A stretch of 64,000 nucleotides of DNA, taken from SBAX01 sp964646605 (GTDB lineage: Bacteria; Planctomycetota; Phycisphaerae; UBA1845). Of this stretch, positions 7,894-15,361 are shown piece after piece; within the stretch, counting starts at the first letter, position 1, and every line of letters begins with the position of its first letter. The stretch spans positions 62,001 to 126,000 of the forward strand of contig CAZYEX010000099.1 in the NCBI GenBank assembly GCA_964646605.1, in the 5' to 3' direction. The notes below the pieces were generated by a model that saw only the letters and a list, made by a program, of their open reading frames with translations, had not been told where the DNA came from and did not search any database. The position numbers and the translations under genes were made by a program.

Positions 7894-9554
7894 TGGGGGA
7901 TTGTCGATTGGCGATTGTCGATTGTCGATTGTTTCTGGGTCTTACGCTCGCGCTCCTGGGTACGGCGACGTTGCGCGCGGATGCCCCTCCGGACGACGTG
8001 GTTCTTCGTGCCATGGTGGATGAGATGGATCGCGCGGTGAAGGAGCTTGTCCTGTCGGACCTCCCGCGGCCTTATTTCATGCAGTTCAATGCCCACGACC
8101 GCCGGTCGTATGGTCTCAGTGCGGCCTACGGCGGTCTGCAGCGCTCCAATGAAAACCATAGCCGGTCCATCGGCGTGCGCACGCGCGTCGGTTCGTATGG
8201 ACTGGACAACACGAACTTTCGACGGGCCTTCGGGCAGGGGGGAACGCTGCCGCTCGATGATGATTATTCGGCACTCCGCCAGACCATCTGGCTTTTGACG
8301 GATCAGGATTACAAGCAGGCCGTGGAAACCCTCACGCAGAAGCTCGCCTATTTGAAGGACAAAACAGTCGAGGATCGGCCGGACGACTTTTCGCCCGCGC
8401 CGTCCGTCGTGGCGCTTGAACCGCCCGGGGAACTGGCGTTCGACCGCAAGCTATGGGAAGAGAATCTTCGGATTTTGTCAGGCCGGTTCAAATCGCATCC
8501 CAAGATTCAAGACGCGCAAGTGACCCTTTTCGCGGGATCGGTCACGGAATGGATCGTGAATTCGGAGGGCACGCGACTGCGGATCGGTGATTCGGGAATC
8601 CAGTTGCAGATTCACGCCGAGCTTCAAGCGGAGGATGGGATGGACCTCGCCGATTCACGCACGTTCGTCGGCGAACGAGTGGATCAATTGCCGCTCATGG
8701 AGAAGATGGTCGCCGAGATTGATAGTCTGTGCGAGGGGTTGGTTGCCTTGGCGTCGGCGCCCAAGCTCGAGCAATACTCGGGGCCGGTGCTCTTCGACGC
8801 AAAGGCGGCTGGCACGGCGTTTGAGGCGCTGCTTGCCGACCGACTTTGTGCGCGACCGATTCCGTTGGGATCGGGCGCGGACGACAACAGCTTTGAGAAG
8901 AAAATCGGACTGCGGATACTCCCTCGCACATTCTCGGTATATGACGACGCCGCTCCGAAGTCCTATGAGGAGAAAATTGTCGCCGGGGCGTTCCGTTTCG
9001 ATGACGAGGCCGTGCGGCCGGCGCGTGTCGACCTTGTGGAAAAGGGGATTCTCAAGACGCTTCTGGCCGGTCGGGCGCCCACCCGCAAGATCAAACAATC
9101 CACGGGGCACGGGCGAAGCTTGGCGTTTGGAGACTCTCGCGCCAACATCGCGTGTATGTACATTGCCGACGAGAGCGGAATGACCGCCGAGGAGCTCAAG
9201 GCCGAACTCGTCCAAACGGCGCGCGACGAGGGTCTGGAATTCGGGCTTCGCGTGACGGCGCTCGAGGAAGGTTCTCCCGGTGAGCTGGGCGAGCCGATTC
9301 ATGTCTGGAAGGTCTACGTCGCGGACGGTCGGGAGGAACGGGTGCGCGGGTTGCAGTTTCGACCCGTGGAGCCGGCGGCCATGAAGCGCATTCTCGCGGC
9401 GGGGAAGAAGCGCGAGGTGTACAACTCCGTATCGGGAATCATCGCCAGCGTCATTGCCCCCGCGGTCTTGTTCGAGGAACTTGAATTGACCAAGCTGGAA
9501 ACGGAATTCGATCGCCTGCCCATTCTTGCGTCGCCCGCGACCCGAGGGAAATAG
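7893..9554 (+). CDS. Exported TldE/PmbA-like partner lacking the metal motif
   Basis: A 553-residue TldD/PmbA-family protein. At the position where the upstream partner has HEIFGH this one reads AAGTAFEALLADRLC, so the zinc ligands are gone, as in TldE (PmbA) subunits of TldD/TldE heterodimers. It has a signal-like hydrophobic stretch FLGLTLALLGTATLRADA. The ATG overlaps the upstream stop (TAATG), giving coupled translation. The first dozen codons (MGDCRLAIVDCRL) are encoded by a period-7 tandem repeat, so this N-terminus is probably a recent addition and the true start could lie a little downstream. Confidence is high in the family and lower in the exact start. Confidence 0.83.
   Translation: MGDCRLAIVDCRLFLGLTLALLGTATLRADAPPDDVVLRAMVDEMDRAVKELVLSDLPRPYFMQFNAHDRRSYGLSAAYGGLQRSNENHSRSIGVRTRVGSYGLDNTNFRRAFGQGGTLPLDDDYSALRQTIWLLTDQDYKQAVETLTQKLAYLKDKTVEDRPDDFSPAPSVVALEPPGELAFDRKLWEENLRILSGRFKSHPKIQDAQVTLFAGSVTEWIVNSEGTRLRIGDSGIQLQIHAELQAEDGMDLADSRTFVGERVDQLPLMEKMVAEIDSLCEGLVALASAPKLEQYSGPVLFDAKAAGTAFEALLADRLCARPIPLGSGADDNSFEKKIGLRILPRTFSVYDDAAPKSYEEKIVAGAFRFDDEAVRPARVDLVEKGILKTLLAGRAPTRKIKQSTGHGRSLAFGDSRANIACMYIADESGMTAEELKAELVQTARDEGLEFGLRVTALEEGSPGELGEPIHVWKVYVADGREERVRGLQFRPVEPAAMKRILAAGKKREVYNSVSGIIASVIAPAVLFEELELTKLETEFDRLPILASPATRGK
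7900..7934. repeat. Heptamer tandem repeat (ATTGTCG, five units) inside a start region
   Basis: Units ATTGTCG, ATTGGCG, ATTGTCG, ATTGTCG, ATTGTTT with an exact 7-base period. The reverse complement closely matches the array at 46990-47024. It lies inside the first codons of the tldE-like gene and encodes part of the signal-peptide n-region. Confidence 0.85.
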
Positions 9555-9565
9555 GGGACCGACGC

Positions 9566-10495
9566 TTGATCTCGCTTGCTCACCCAATACAAGATTCTGC
9601 GTCGGAGCAAGCGCTGCACGACAAATACGTCTGCCTGCAAGCCATCGTGCGGGAGCTCCATTCCGTGGCCGTCGCATTCAGCGGCGGAGTGGATTCGGCC
9701 TTCATGCTGAAGGTCGCGTTGGACGTTCTGGGTCGTCAGAACGTCGCCGCGGTCACGGGGCGGAGCGCCAGCGTGCCCCGCGCCGAATTGGAGGACGCGC
9801 ATACTCTGGCGACGAATCTCGGCGCTGAACATGTGTTTCTGGACACCGATGAGTTCGACCGCGAAGAATACTTGCGGAATCCGACCAACCGATGTTATTT
9901 CTGCAAGACGACGCTCTATTCGCACTTGCGCCGTTTCGCCCAGGAGCGCGGATTGAGGTCGTTGGTCAATGGGATCAATGCGGACGATTTGGGCGACTTT
10001 CGCCCGGGGATCAAGGCCGCGGGTGAATTTGAGGTCCGATCACCGCTCGCCGAGGCCCGTTTATCCAAGCAGGACATCCGCGAATGGTCGCGCCGCGTGG
10101 GACTACCCACCCATGACAAGCCGGCGAGTCCCTGTCTCTCCAGTCGGGTGCAGTATGGAGAACGCATCACTGCCGAAAAGCTGCGCATGATCGAGGCCGC
10201 GGAGGCATTTCTACACGAACTGGGGATTCGGGAATGCCGCGTGCGTCACCACGACGCCATTGCACGTATTGAAGTTCCGCCCCAGTGCATACCCATGATT
10301 GTGGAACCAACCGTGGCATCTCGCATCGATGCGTTTTTGCGGACCCTGGGTTACCACTATGTAACGGTCGATCTTCGAGGTTTTCGAAGCGGAAGCATGA
10401 ATGAGGTTGTTCTTCTGAACACAACCCGCAGCTCTTCGGAATCGTCGCCGCAACACAGCACCGCAACGACCGCTAGTCGCCCAGCACCGCGATAG
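9566..10495 (+). CDS. larE: ATP-dependent sacrificial sulfur transferase LarE
   Basis: PP-loop ATPase of 309 residues. LarE activates the carboxylates of the P2CMN intermediate and donates sulfur during synthesis of the nickel-pincer cofactor of lactate racemase and related enzymes. Seen: PP-loop SGGVDSAF near residue 40, NRCYFCK near residue 115, and PASPCLSSRVQYG with a Cys at residue 190, the place of the sacrificial Cys in the family. The start is a TTG with AGGGGA a few bases upstream. larB and larC are not in this window, so the cofactor pathway must be completed elsewhere if it exists. The 3' end overlaps the convergent RidA gene by 23 bases. Confidence 0.9.
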   Translation: MISLAHPIQDSASEQALHDKYVCLQAIVRELHSVAVAFSGGVDSAFMLKVALDVLGRQNVAAVTGRSASVPRAELEDAHTLATNLGAEHVFLDTDEFDREEYLRNPTNRCYFCKTTLYSHLRRFAQERGLRSLVNGINADDLGDFRPGIKAAGEFEVRSPLAEARLSKQDIREWSRRVGLPTHDKPASPCLSSRVQYGERITAEKLRMIEAAEAFLHELGIRECRVRHHDAIARIEVPPQCIPMIVEPTVASRIDAFLRTLGYHYVTVDLRGFRSGSMNEVVLLNTTRSSSESSPQHSTATTASRPAPR

Positions 10496-10892
10496 CCTTC
10501 ACTTCAATGGCGATCGGAGTCGGCAATGCCGTGACCTCGACAGTGGTCCGCGCCGGGCGCTGTGTCGGAAAATACTCCGCATAGACCCTATTATAAATAG
10601 TGAAGTCATCCTTCAGGTGCGTCAGAAAGACCGTCATGTCCACCACATTCTCCAACTCGGCCCCGGCGTCCTCCAGAATCGTGCGAAGGTTGTCGAATAC
10701 CGATCGGCATTGAAGGGCAATGTCATGCGCAGCAACGTTGCCCTGTGCATCTAGAGTCACGCCCGGAATCTGCGCGCTTCCCCGCGTTCTCGGGCCGATG
10801 CCGGAGACGAAGATCCACTTCCCAACCTGTTTTGCATGAGGATACGGTCCCACCGGTTCCGGGGCGCGAGCACTGATTATGCTTCGTGACAT
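10473..10892 (-). CDS. RidA-family protein resembling 2-aminomuconate deaminase (AmnD/NbaF)
   Basis: A 139-residue RidA (YjgF/YER057c/UK114) protein. It carries the family residues in PARTTVEVTALPTPIAIEVKAI, including the Arg and Glu that bind the imine or carboxylate substrate. APEPVGPYPHAKQVGKWIFV, GIGPR, the QCRSVFDNLR helix and YNRVYAEYFP resemble, from memory, the 2-aminomuconate deaminase branch (AmnD, NbaF) more than generic RidA. It is the last gene of a long minus-strand operon, overlapping the glycosyltransferase by 16 bases, and an aldehyde dehydrogenase matching the preceding pathway step lies one gene upstream. Generic enamine or imine deaminase activity remains possible. Confidence 0.8.
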   Translation of the reverse strand: MSRSIISARAPEPVGPYPHAKQVGKWIFVSGIGPRTRGSAQIPGVTLDAQGNVAAHDIALQCRSVFDNLRTILEDAGAELENVVDMTVFLTHLKDDFTIYNRVYAEYFPTQRPARTTVEVTALPTPIAIEVKAIAVLGD

Positions 10893-12070
10893 AGGTCCAA
10901 CTCCTTTATAGGCACGGGCGTGCGTCCACGAGCCTGGCTGGCGAAGAGCACTGACTCGCGCGTGACACGTTCACAGTATTTCTGGTTGTCCGTCACCACA
11001 AACAGGGTCATATGGGGTGACGCATTCTGCAACAACCCCCCGGCAAGGCTGTCGGCGTCGAAGTTTTCGTCGTAGTAGCAAATGACCTCGCGGCGCATGC
11101 GCTCCAAGCTCGCATTGTCCATGTCCAGCACCATTCTTGCTTTTTCGAGAAGATCCTCCGCAGTCGTGAATGCGATGCAGTTGCGCATGTGTTGCAGCGG
11201 CGGATCGTGCCAGTCGGGGTAGTTGGTGAGCGGAATGCAGCCGACGGCCATGGCTTCCACGAGGTTGTGGCAAAGCGGAAAAAAGGCGCCGGGCGGCGCC
11301 AGGAACACGTCACAGTGCGACAGAGTTTCCAACCACGTCGAAGCCGAGAGACGGAATCCACCGCGGCCGGCCATGACCAGTCTTCTCGCGGGCGGTTCGC
11401 GCTTTGCGTTCTCCCATTCCTGCGTACCCCCGACCCACTGTACGCGACCCCGAAGTCCATCCACCAAGGTGTGGATCACAGTGGGTCGGTCGAGAATGTC
11501 GAACCGCGTGCGTATGGCGCCGAGTGCCCGCGAGGAGGTATAAAGATCTTCGTCCAAGTTTCCGGCAAAGAAAACACGTATGGTGCGTGGACTCGTTCGC
11601 AGGCGCTCCACCGACCGGTCCTGCCCAGTCGCGTACATCAGTGGGTGCATCAGGAGCGGCAACACTCTCCAAGTGCAGTCCGTCGGCGACGGAAGGGAAA
11701 AATCGTGTTCGATGCGAATTCTCGCCCGCCAGGGTTGGCGTTCCAGTTCCGGAAAGGCGCCGTCGTGAACAAACACCTTGTTCTCTGTATTCACCGGTGG
11801 TCTTGAGGAGAAACGAACGTGGGGCAGCGTAAATGCCAGGCGCGCGTATCGGTCCATCCCGCGACGGAACGTGGAGGGTCGAACCATCCACGGCCGATCG
11901 GCGCCGACCACACACGGATAGCTTTGCGACGAAAGCACGCGCAAAAGCAGATAGAAATACCGATTGCCCCACGATTTCAGGCGAACATAGGTTCCGCAGT
12001 CAGAGGCGCGCCGCGAAAGGAACTGCCGCAGCAGGACATCGCGAATGTATTGGCCGAGGATCAGTGGCAT
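10877..12070 (-). CDS. Glycosyltransferase-like protein (exostosin/GT1-like C-terminal half)
   Basis: A 397-residue protein; the ATG at 12070 is chosen because a longer frame would run through the upstream aldehyde dehydrogenase gene. The C-terminal half looks like a nucleotide-sugar binding domain: SHCDVFLAPPGAFFPLCHN, then LVEAMAVGCIPLTNYPDWHD, where Glu and the Gly-Cys-Ile-Pro turn recall GT-B and exostosin-type enzymes. The N-terminal half is not recognised. It sits in the exopolysaccharide operon between an aldehyde dehydrogenase and a RidA gene and is the only evident glycosyltransferase there. Donor and acceptor are unknown. Confidence 0.65.
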   Translation of the reverse strand: MPLILGQYIRDVLLRQFLSRRASDCGTYVRLKSWGNRYFYLLLRVLSSQSYPCVVGADRPWMVRPSTFRRGMDRYARLAFTLPHVRFSSRPPVNTENKVFVHDGAFPELERQPWRARIRIEHDFSLPSPTDCTWRVLPLLMHPLMYATGQDRSVERLRTSPRTIRVFFAGNLDEDLYTSSRALGAIRTRFDILDRPTVIHTLVDGLRGRVQWVGGTQEWENAKREPPARRLVMAGRGGFRLSASTWLETLSHCDVFLAPPGAFFPLCHNLVEAMAVGCIPLTNYPDWHDPPLQHMRNCIAFTTAEDLLEKARMVLDMDNASLERMRREVICYYDENFDADSLAGGLLQNASPHMTLFVVTDNQKYCERVTRESVLFASQARGRTPVPIKELDLCHEA

Positions 12071-12102
12071 ACGGCGATTCGCAGTGCGGGCCGCGGGCAA
12101 CT

Positions 12103-13566
12103 CTACACGGTCGCCGGTATTCGAATACAGACGTTCTTCGGCTCGGTAAAGAAACGCATCGCCTCCCAGCCCCCCTCCCGCCCCACACCGCTGTTCTTCA
12201 TACCTCCAAACGGTACTCGTAGGTCGCGCAGCAACCAGCAGTTGATCCAGACCGTCCCCGACGCAATCCGCTCGGCCAGTCGGTGTGCGCGGTTGACGTC
12301 CCGCGTCCAAAGGGACGCAGACAGTCCATACTCCGTCGAATTGGCGCTTGCAATAACCTCATCGACAGTGTCGAAGGGCCGGAGGGTGACGACCGGACCG
12401 AAGACCTCCTCGCAGTTCACTCGACTTCCCGCCGGCAGATCGGTGATGACGGTCGGCTCCACGAAATATCCATTGCGGCATCGCATCGGGAGAGACGCCG
12501 GTGCCCCAGCGCCGCAATGCACATGCCCGCCGTCCTGCTTCGCCATCTGAATGTATCGCAGGACCTTGTCACGGTGGGCGCTCGAAACCAGTGCGCCTTG
12601 ATCGCTGGTTGCCTCGAGAGGGTCGCCGATCCGCAACTGCCGAGTGGCGGAGAGAAAGCTATCCAAGAAGGGTTGGAACGCCGAACGTTCGATCATGACG
12701 CGGGAGCCGGACAGACAGACTTGCCCCTGATTGGAAAACGCCGCCCGCACACTTTCCCGCACGGCCGTCTCCATGTCCGCGTCTGCAAACACGATGGTAG
12801 GATTCTTTCCTCCCAGTTCCAACGCGAGCTTTTTGAACATGGGCGCCGCAGTCCGCGCGATCGCCCTTCCCGTGACGGTTCCGCCGGTGAAGGAGATCGT
12901 GGTAACTTTGGGATGACGAACAAGGGCGTCTCCCGCTCGTGCGCCGCGACCGTGTACAATGTTGAGGACGCCGGGGGGCAGTCCGGCCTCCTGACACAAT
13001 GTAGCAAGCAGATACGCGGTCATCGGCGTAATCTCGGAGGGCTTGGCGATCACGGTGTTTCCACATGCCAGCGCCGGCGCCGCTTTCCAACTCAGCAGGT
13101 GGAGCGGTAGATTCCAGGGCGAGATCACCCCGCAGAGTCCGCGAGGCTGTCGGAGGGTATAATTCAGGGCCACGTCGTCGGTCATATGGGATTCGGAGTG
13201 GAAATGGAGAATGGCCGTTGCGAAAAAGCGAAAGTTGGACACCGCCCGCGGGATGTCGAGGGTCCGCGCCAATGTCAATGGCTTCCCGGTATCCACGCAC
13301 TCGGCTTTGGCCAGGCGCTCGAGGTTGACTTCGATCAGGTCGGCAATCTTCAGCAGGATGCGAGATCGTTCCGCCGCGGGCGTATGCGACCATGTGGGAA
13401 AGGCGTCGGATGCCGCGGCGACCGCCAGTTCCACGTCCTCCTCATCACTGTCGGGGACTTGAGAATAGACCTCACCGGTCGCCGGGTCGTAGTTGTCCAG
13501 ATAGTCACCGGACTGCGGCTCGATGAGTCTACCGGCGATGTAGTTCTTCAGTCGACCGTGACTCAT
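12103..13566 (-). CDS. Aldehyde dehydrogenase resembling 2-aminomuconic semialdehyde dehydrogenase
   Basis: NAD(P)-dependent aldehyde dehydrogenase of 487 residues with full catalytic machinery: SPWNLPLHLL (catalytic Asn), LELGGKNP (general base Glu), and GQVCLSGSR (nucleophilic Cys), with FTGGTVTGR in the cofactor site. DIPRAVSNFRFFATAILHFHSES followed by LNYTLRQPRG closely resembles the ALDH8A1/AmnC/NbaE group, which oxidises 2-aminomuconate semialdehyde or 2-hydroxymuconate semialdehyde. Its start overlaps the SDR stop (ATGA). Together with the AmnD-like RidA it suggests consecutive steps of 3-hydroxyanthranilate or aminophenol breakdown, but betaine-aldehyde-type substrates cannot be excluded. 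Confidence 0.85.
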   Translation of the reverse strand: MSHGRLKNYIAGRLIEPQSGDYLDNYDPATGEVYSQVPDSDEEDVELAVAAASDAFPTWSHTPAAERSRILLKIADLIEVNLERLAKAECVDTGKPLTLARTLDIPRAVSNFRFFATAILHFHSESHMTDDVALNYTLRQPRGLCGVISPWNLPLHLLSWKAAPALACGNTVIAKPSEITPMTAYLLATLCQEAGLPPGVLNIVHGRGARAGDALVRHPKVTTISFTGGTVTGRAIARTAAPMFKKLALELGGKNPTIVFADADMETAVRESVRAAFSNQGQVCLSGSRVMIERSAFQPFLDSFLSATRQLRIGDPLEATSDQGALVSSAHRDKVLRYIQMAKQDGGHVHCGAGAPASLPMRCRNGYFVEPTVITDLPAGSRVNCEEVFGPVVTLRPFDTVDEVIASANSTEYGLSASLWTRDVNRAHRLAERIASGTVWINCWLLRDLRVPFGGMKNSGVGREGGWEAMRFFTEPKNVCIRIPATV

Positions 13567-14351
13567 TGCACCGCCGTTCGGCCGCCGTCGACAGGCAAAT
13601 TGACACCGGTAACATAAGACGCGCCGGGTGACGCCAGAAATCCAACCACTGCGGCGATTTCGCGCGGCTCCGCCAAACGCCCGAGCGGAATGGCCGCCAC
13701 GGTCTGTCGTTGAATCTCCTCGACGGGCGCGCCCGCCTTCTCGGCCTTGGCTTTGAAAAGTGTTTGCAAACGCGCCGTATCCGTGTATCCCGGAAGAACA
13801 TTGTTGACGGTGATGCCCATCGGCGCAAGCTCACCGGCCAGCGTCCGGGCCCACTGCGCCACGGCGCCGCGCGTGGTATTGGACACTCCCAATCCTCGGA
13901 TCGGCGCAATGACCGAGGTGGAAATGATGTTCACAATGCGCCCATAGCCTGCACTCTTCATTCCCGGAAGCAGTGTTTGCACCAGCAGTTGATTGCAAAG
14001 TACGTGGTTCGTGAACGCCTGGAGGAAATCCTTCTCCGCGGCGTCGAGCAGTGCCCCGTGCGGAGGCCCGCCGGTGTTGTTCACCAGAATATGAATGGGT
14101 CCGACCGCCAGCACATGCGACGCGGCGGCGCGCTGCACGGCCTGAGGGTCTGCAAAGTCGGCGACGACAAACCGGTGCAATTGTCCGGACTTGGCGGGCA
14201 GTTCCGCAACGACGCGGCGCAGCGCCGCCTCATCGCGCGCCACCACGGTCACTTCGGCGCCCAGACCGGCCAGTTCCATCGCACACGCCCGACCGATGCC
14301 CTGCGAGGCTCCGCAAACCAGCGCTCCTTTTCCGAACAACAACACGGTCAC
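13563..14351 (-). CDS. Short-chain dehydrogenase/reductase with altered YxxxK site
   Basis: A 262-residue SDR with a good Rossmann N-terminus (VCGASQGIGRA), the NNTGG segment and the active-site Ser in ISTSVIAP. Where classical SDRs have Tyr-x-x-x-Lys, residues 157-161 read SNTTR, so both catalytic Tyr and Lys are replaced. The rest of the fold, including NNVLPGYTDT and the C-terminal YVTGVNLPVDGG, is intact. It lies 15 bases after the UXS gene and overlaps the aldehyde dehydrogenase start. A divergent SDR next to AMSDH-like and RidA genes is, to my recollection, also seen in kynurenine-type operons. Its reaction is unknown. Confidence 0.85.
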   Translation of the reverse strand: MTVLLFGKGALVCGASQGIGRACAMELAGLGAEVTVVARDEAALRRVVAELPAKSGQLHRFVVADFADPQAVQRAAASHVLAVGPIHILVNNTGGPPHGALLDAAEKDFLQAFTNHVLCNQLLVQTLLPGMKSAGYGRIVNIISTSVIAPIRGLGVSNTTRGAVAQWARTLAGELAPMGITVNNVLPGYTDTARLQTLFKAKAEKAGAPVEEIQRQTVAAIPLGRLAEPREIAAVVGFLASPGASYVTGVNLPVDGGRTAVQ

Positions 14352-14366
14352 CTCTCCCCTTTGTCA

Positions 14367-15341
14367 TCATCCACGCGGCACGCTCCGCGCCTGTTGGGTC
14401 TGGGCATCGGCCAGCGTCGTTCGAAAATACTCCACCGTCTGCCGAAGTCCGTCCTCCAAGGCAACCCGCGGCTGCCAACCGAACATGCGACGGGCCCGAG
14501 TACAGTCCGGCCTTCGCCGCGCGGGATCGTCAGGTGGAAGCGGAAGGCTATGTACTCTCAGTTCCTTCCCTAAGACTTTCCCAATACATTCCACCACCGA
14601 ACTCATTGACCGTTCATCCTCCGATCCGACATTCACCGGCTGGGCGGCGTCCGAGCCTTCATACGTCATCAATGCGACGATGGCCTCGATCATATCATCG
14701 ACATAGCAAAAGCAGCGCGTCTGTCGCCCGTCGCCGTGGATGGTCAGATCCTCTCCGCGCAGCCCCTGGACAATGAAATTGGACATCACTCGTCCGTCGC
14801 CGATTGCCATTCGCGGTCCGTAGGTGTTGAAAATCCGCACAATGCGCACATCCACGCGATTCTGCCGGTGATAATCCATAGTCAGTGTTTCGGCCACGCG
14901 CTTGCCCTCGTCGTAACAACTGCGCAGCCCGATGGGATTGACATTTCCCCAGTACTCTTCTCGCTGGGGATGGACCGTCGGATCGCCATATACCTCACTG
15001 GTCGAAGCCTGCAAGAAGCGAGCCTTCACGCGTTTGGCCAGTCCCAACATGTTCAACGTTCCCATGACCGACGTCTTTACCGTCTTCACGGGATTCGACT
15101 GGTAATGAATCGGCGATGCGGGACACGCAAGGTTGAAGATCCAATCCACCTCCAACAGGATGGGATTCACGACGTCATGGCGCACGAACTCGAAACCTGG
15201 GCGACCCAAGAGATGGGCAATGTTACGTTTGGCGCCGGTAAAGAGGTTATCGAGCGCAATCACGTCGTGTCCGTCGGACAACAAACGCTCGCACAGATGG
15301 CTGCCGAGAAACCCCGCTCCGCCCGTGACCAGACAGCGCAT
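14367..15341 (-). CDS. UDP-glucuronate decarboxylase (UDP-xylose synthase)
   Basis: Extended SDR of 324 residues that converts UDP-glucuronate to UDP-xylose via NAD. Seen: GGAGFLGSHL near the N-terminus, LACPASPIHYQSNPVKTVKT, STSEVYGDP, YWGNVNPIG, and the catalytic RSCYDEGKR, all typical of UXS rather than the 4-epimerases. The ATG at 15341 has GAGGTG seven bases upstream; a GTG at 15365 overlapping the DegT stop is an alternative that would add eight residues. It presumably supplies a pentose donor for the polysaccharide made by this operon. Confidence 0.9.
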   Translation of the reverse strand: MRCLVTGGAGFLGSHLCERLLSDGHDVIALDNLFTGAKRNIAHLLGRPGFEFVRHDVVNPILLEVDWIFNLACPASPIHYQSNPVKTVKTSVMGTLNMLGLAKRVKARFLQASTSEVYGDPTVHPQREEYWGNVNPIGLRSCYDEGKRVAETLTMDYHRQNRVDVRIVRIFNTYGPRMAIGDGRVMSNFIVQGLRGEDLTIHGDGRQTRCFCYVDDMIEAIVALMTYEGSDAAQPVNVGSEDERSMSSVVECIGKVLGKELRVHSLPLPPDDPARRRPDCTRARRMFGWQPRVALEDGLRQTVEYFRTTLADAQTQQARSVPRG

Positions 15342-15361
15342 GCATCCACACCTCGGCACAC

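Noticed and set aside
12071..12310. A longer N-terminal part for the glycosyltransferase-like protein.
   Set aside because: It would overlap the aldehyde dehydrogenase for about 200 bases in another frame; the ATG at 12070 is after its stop and gives a sensible start.
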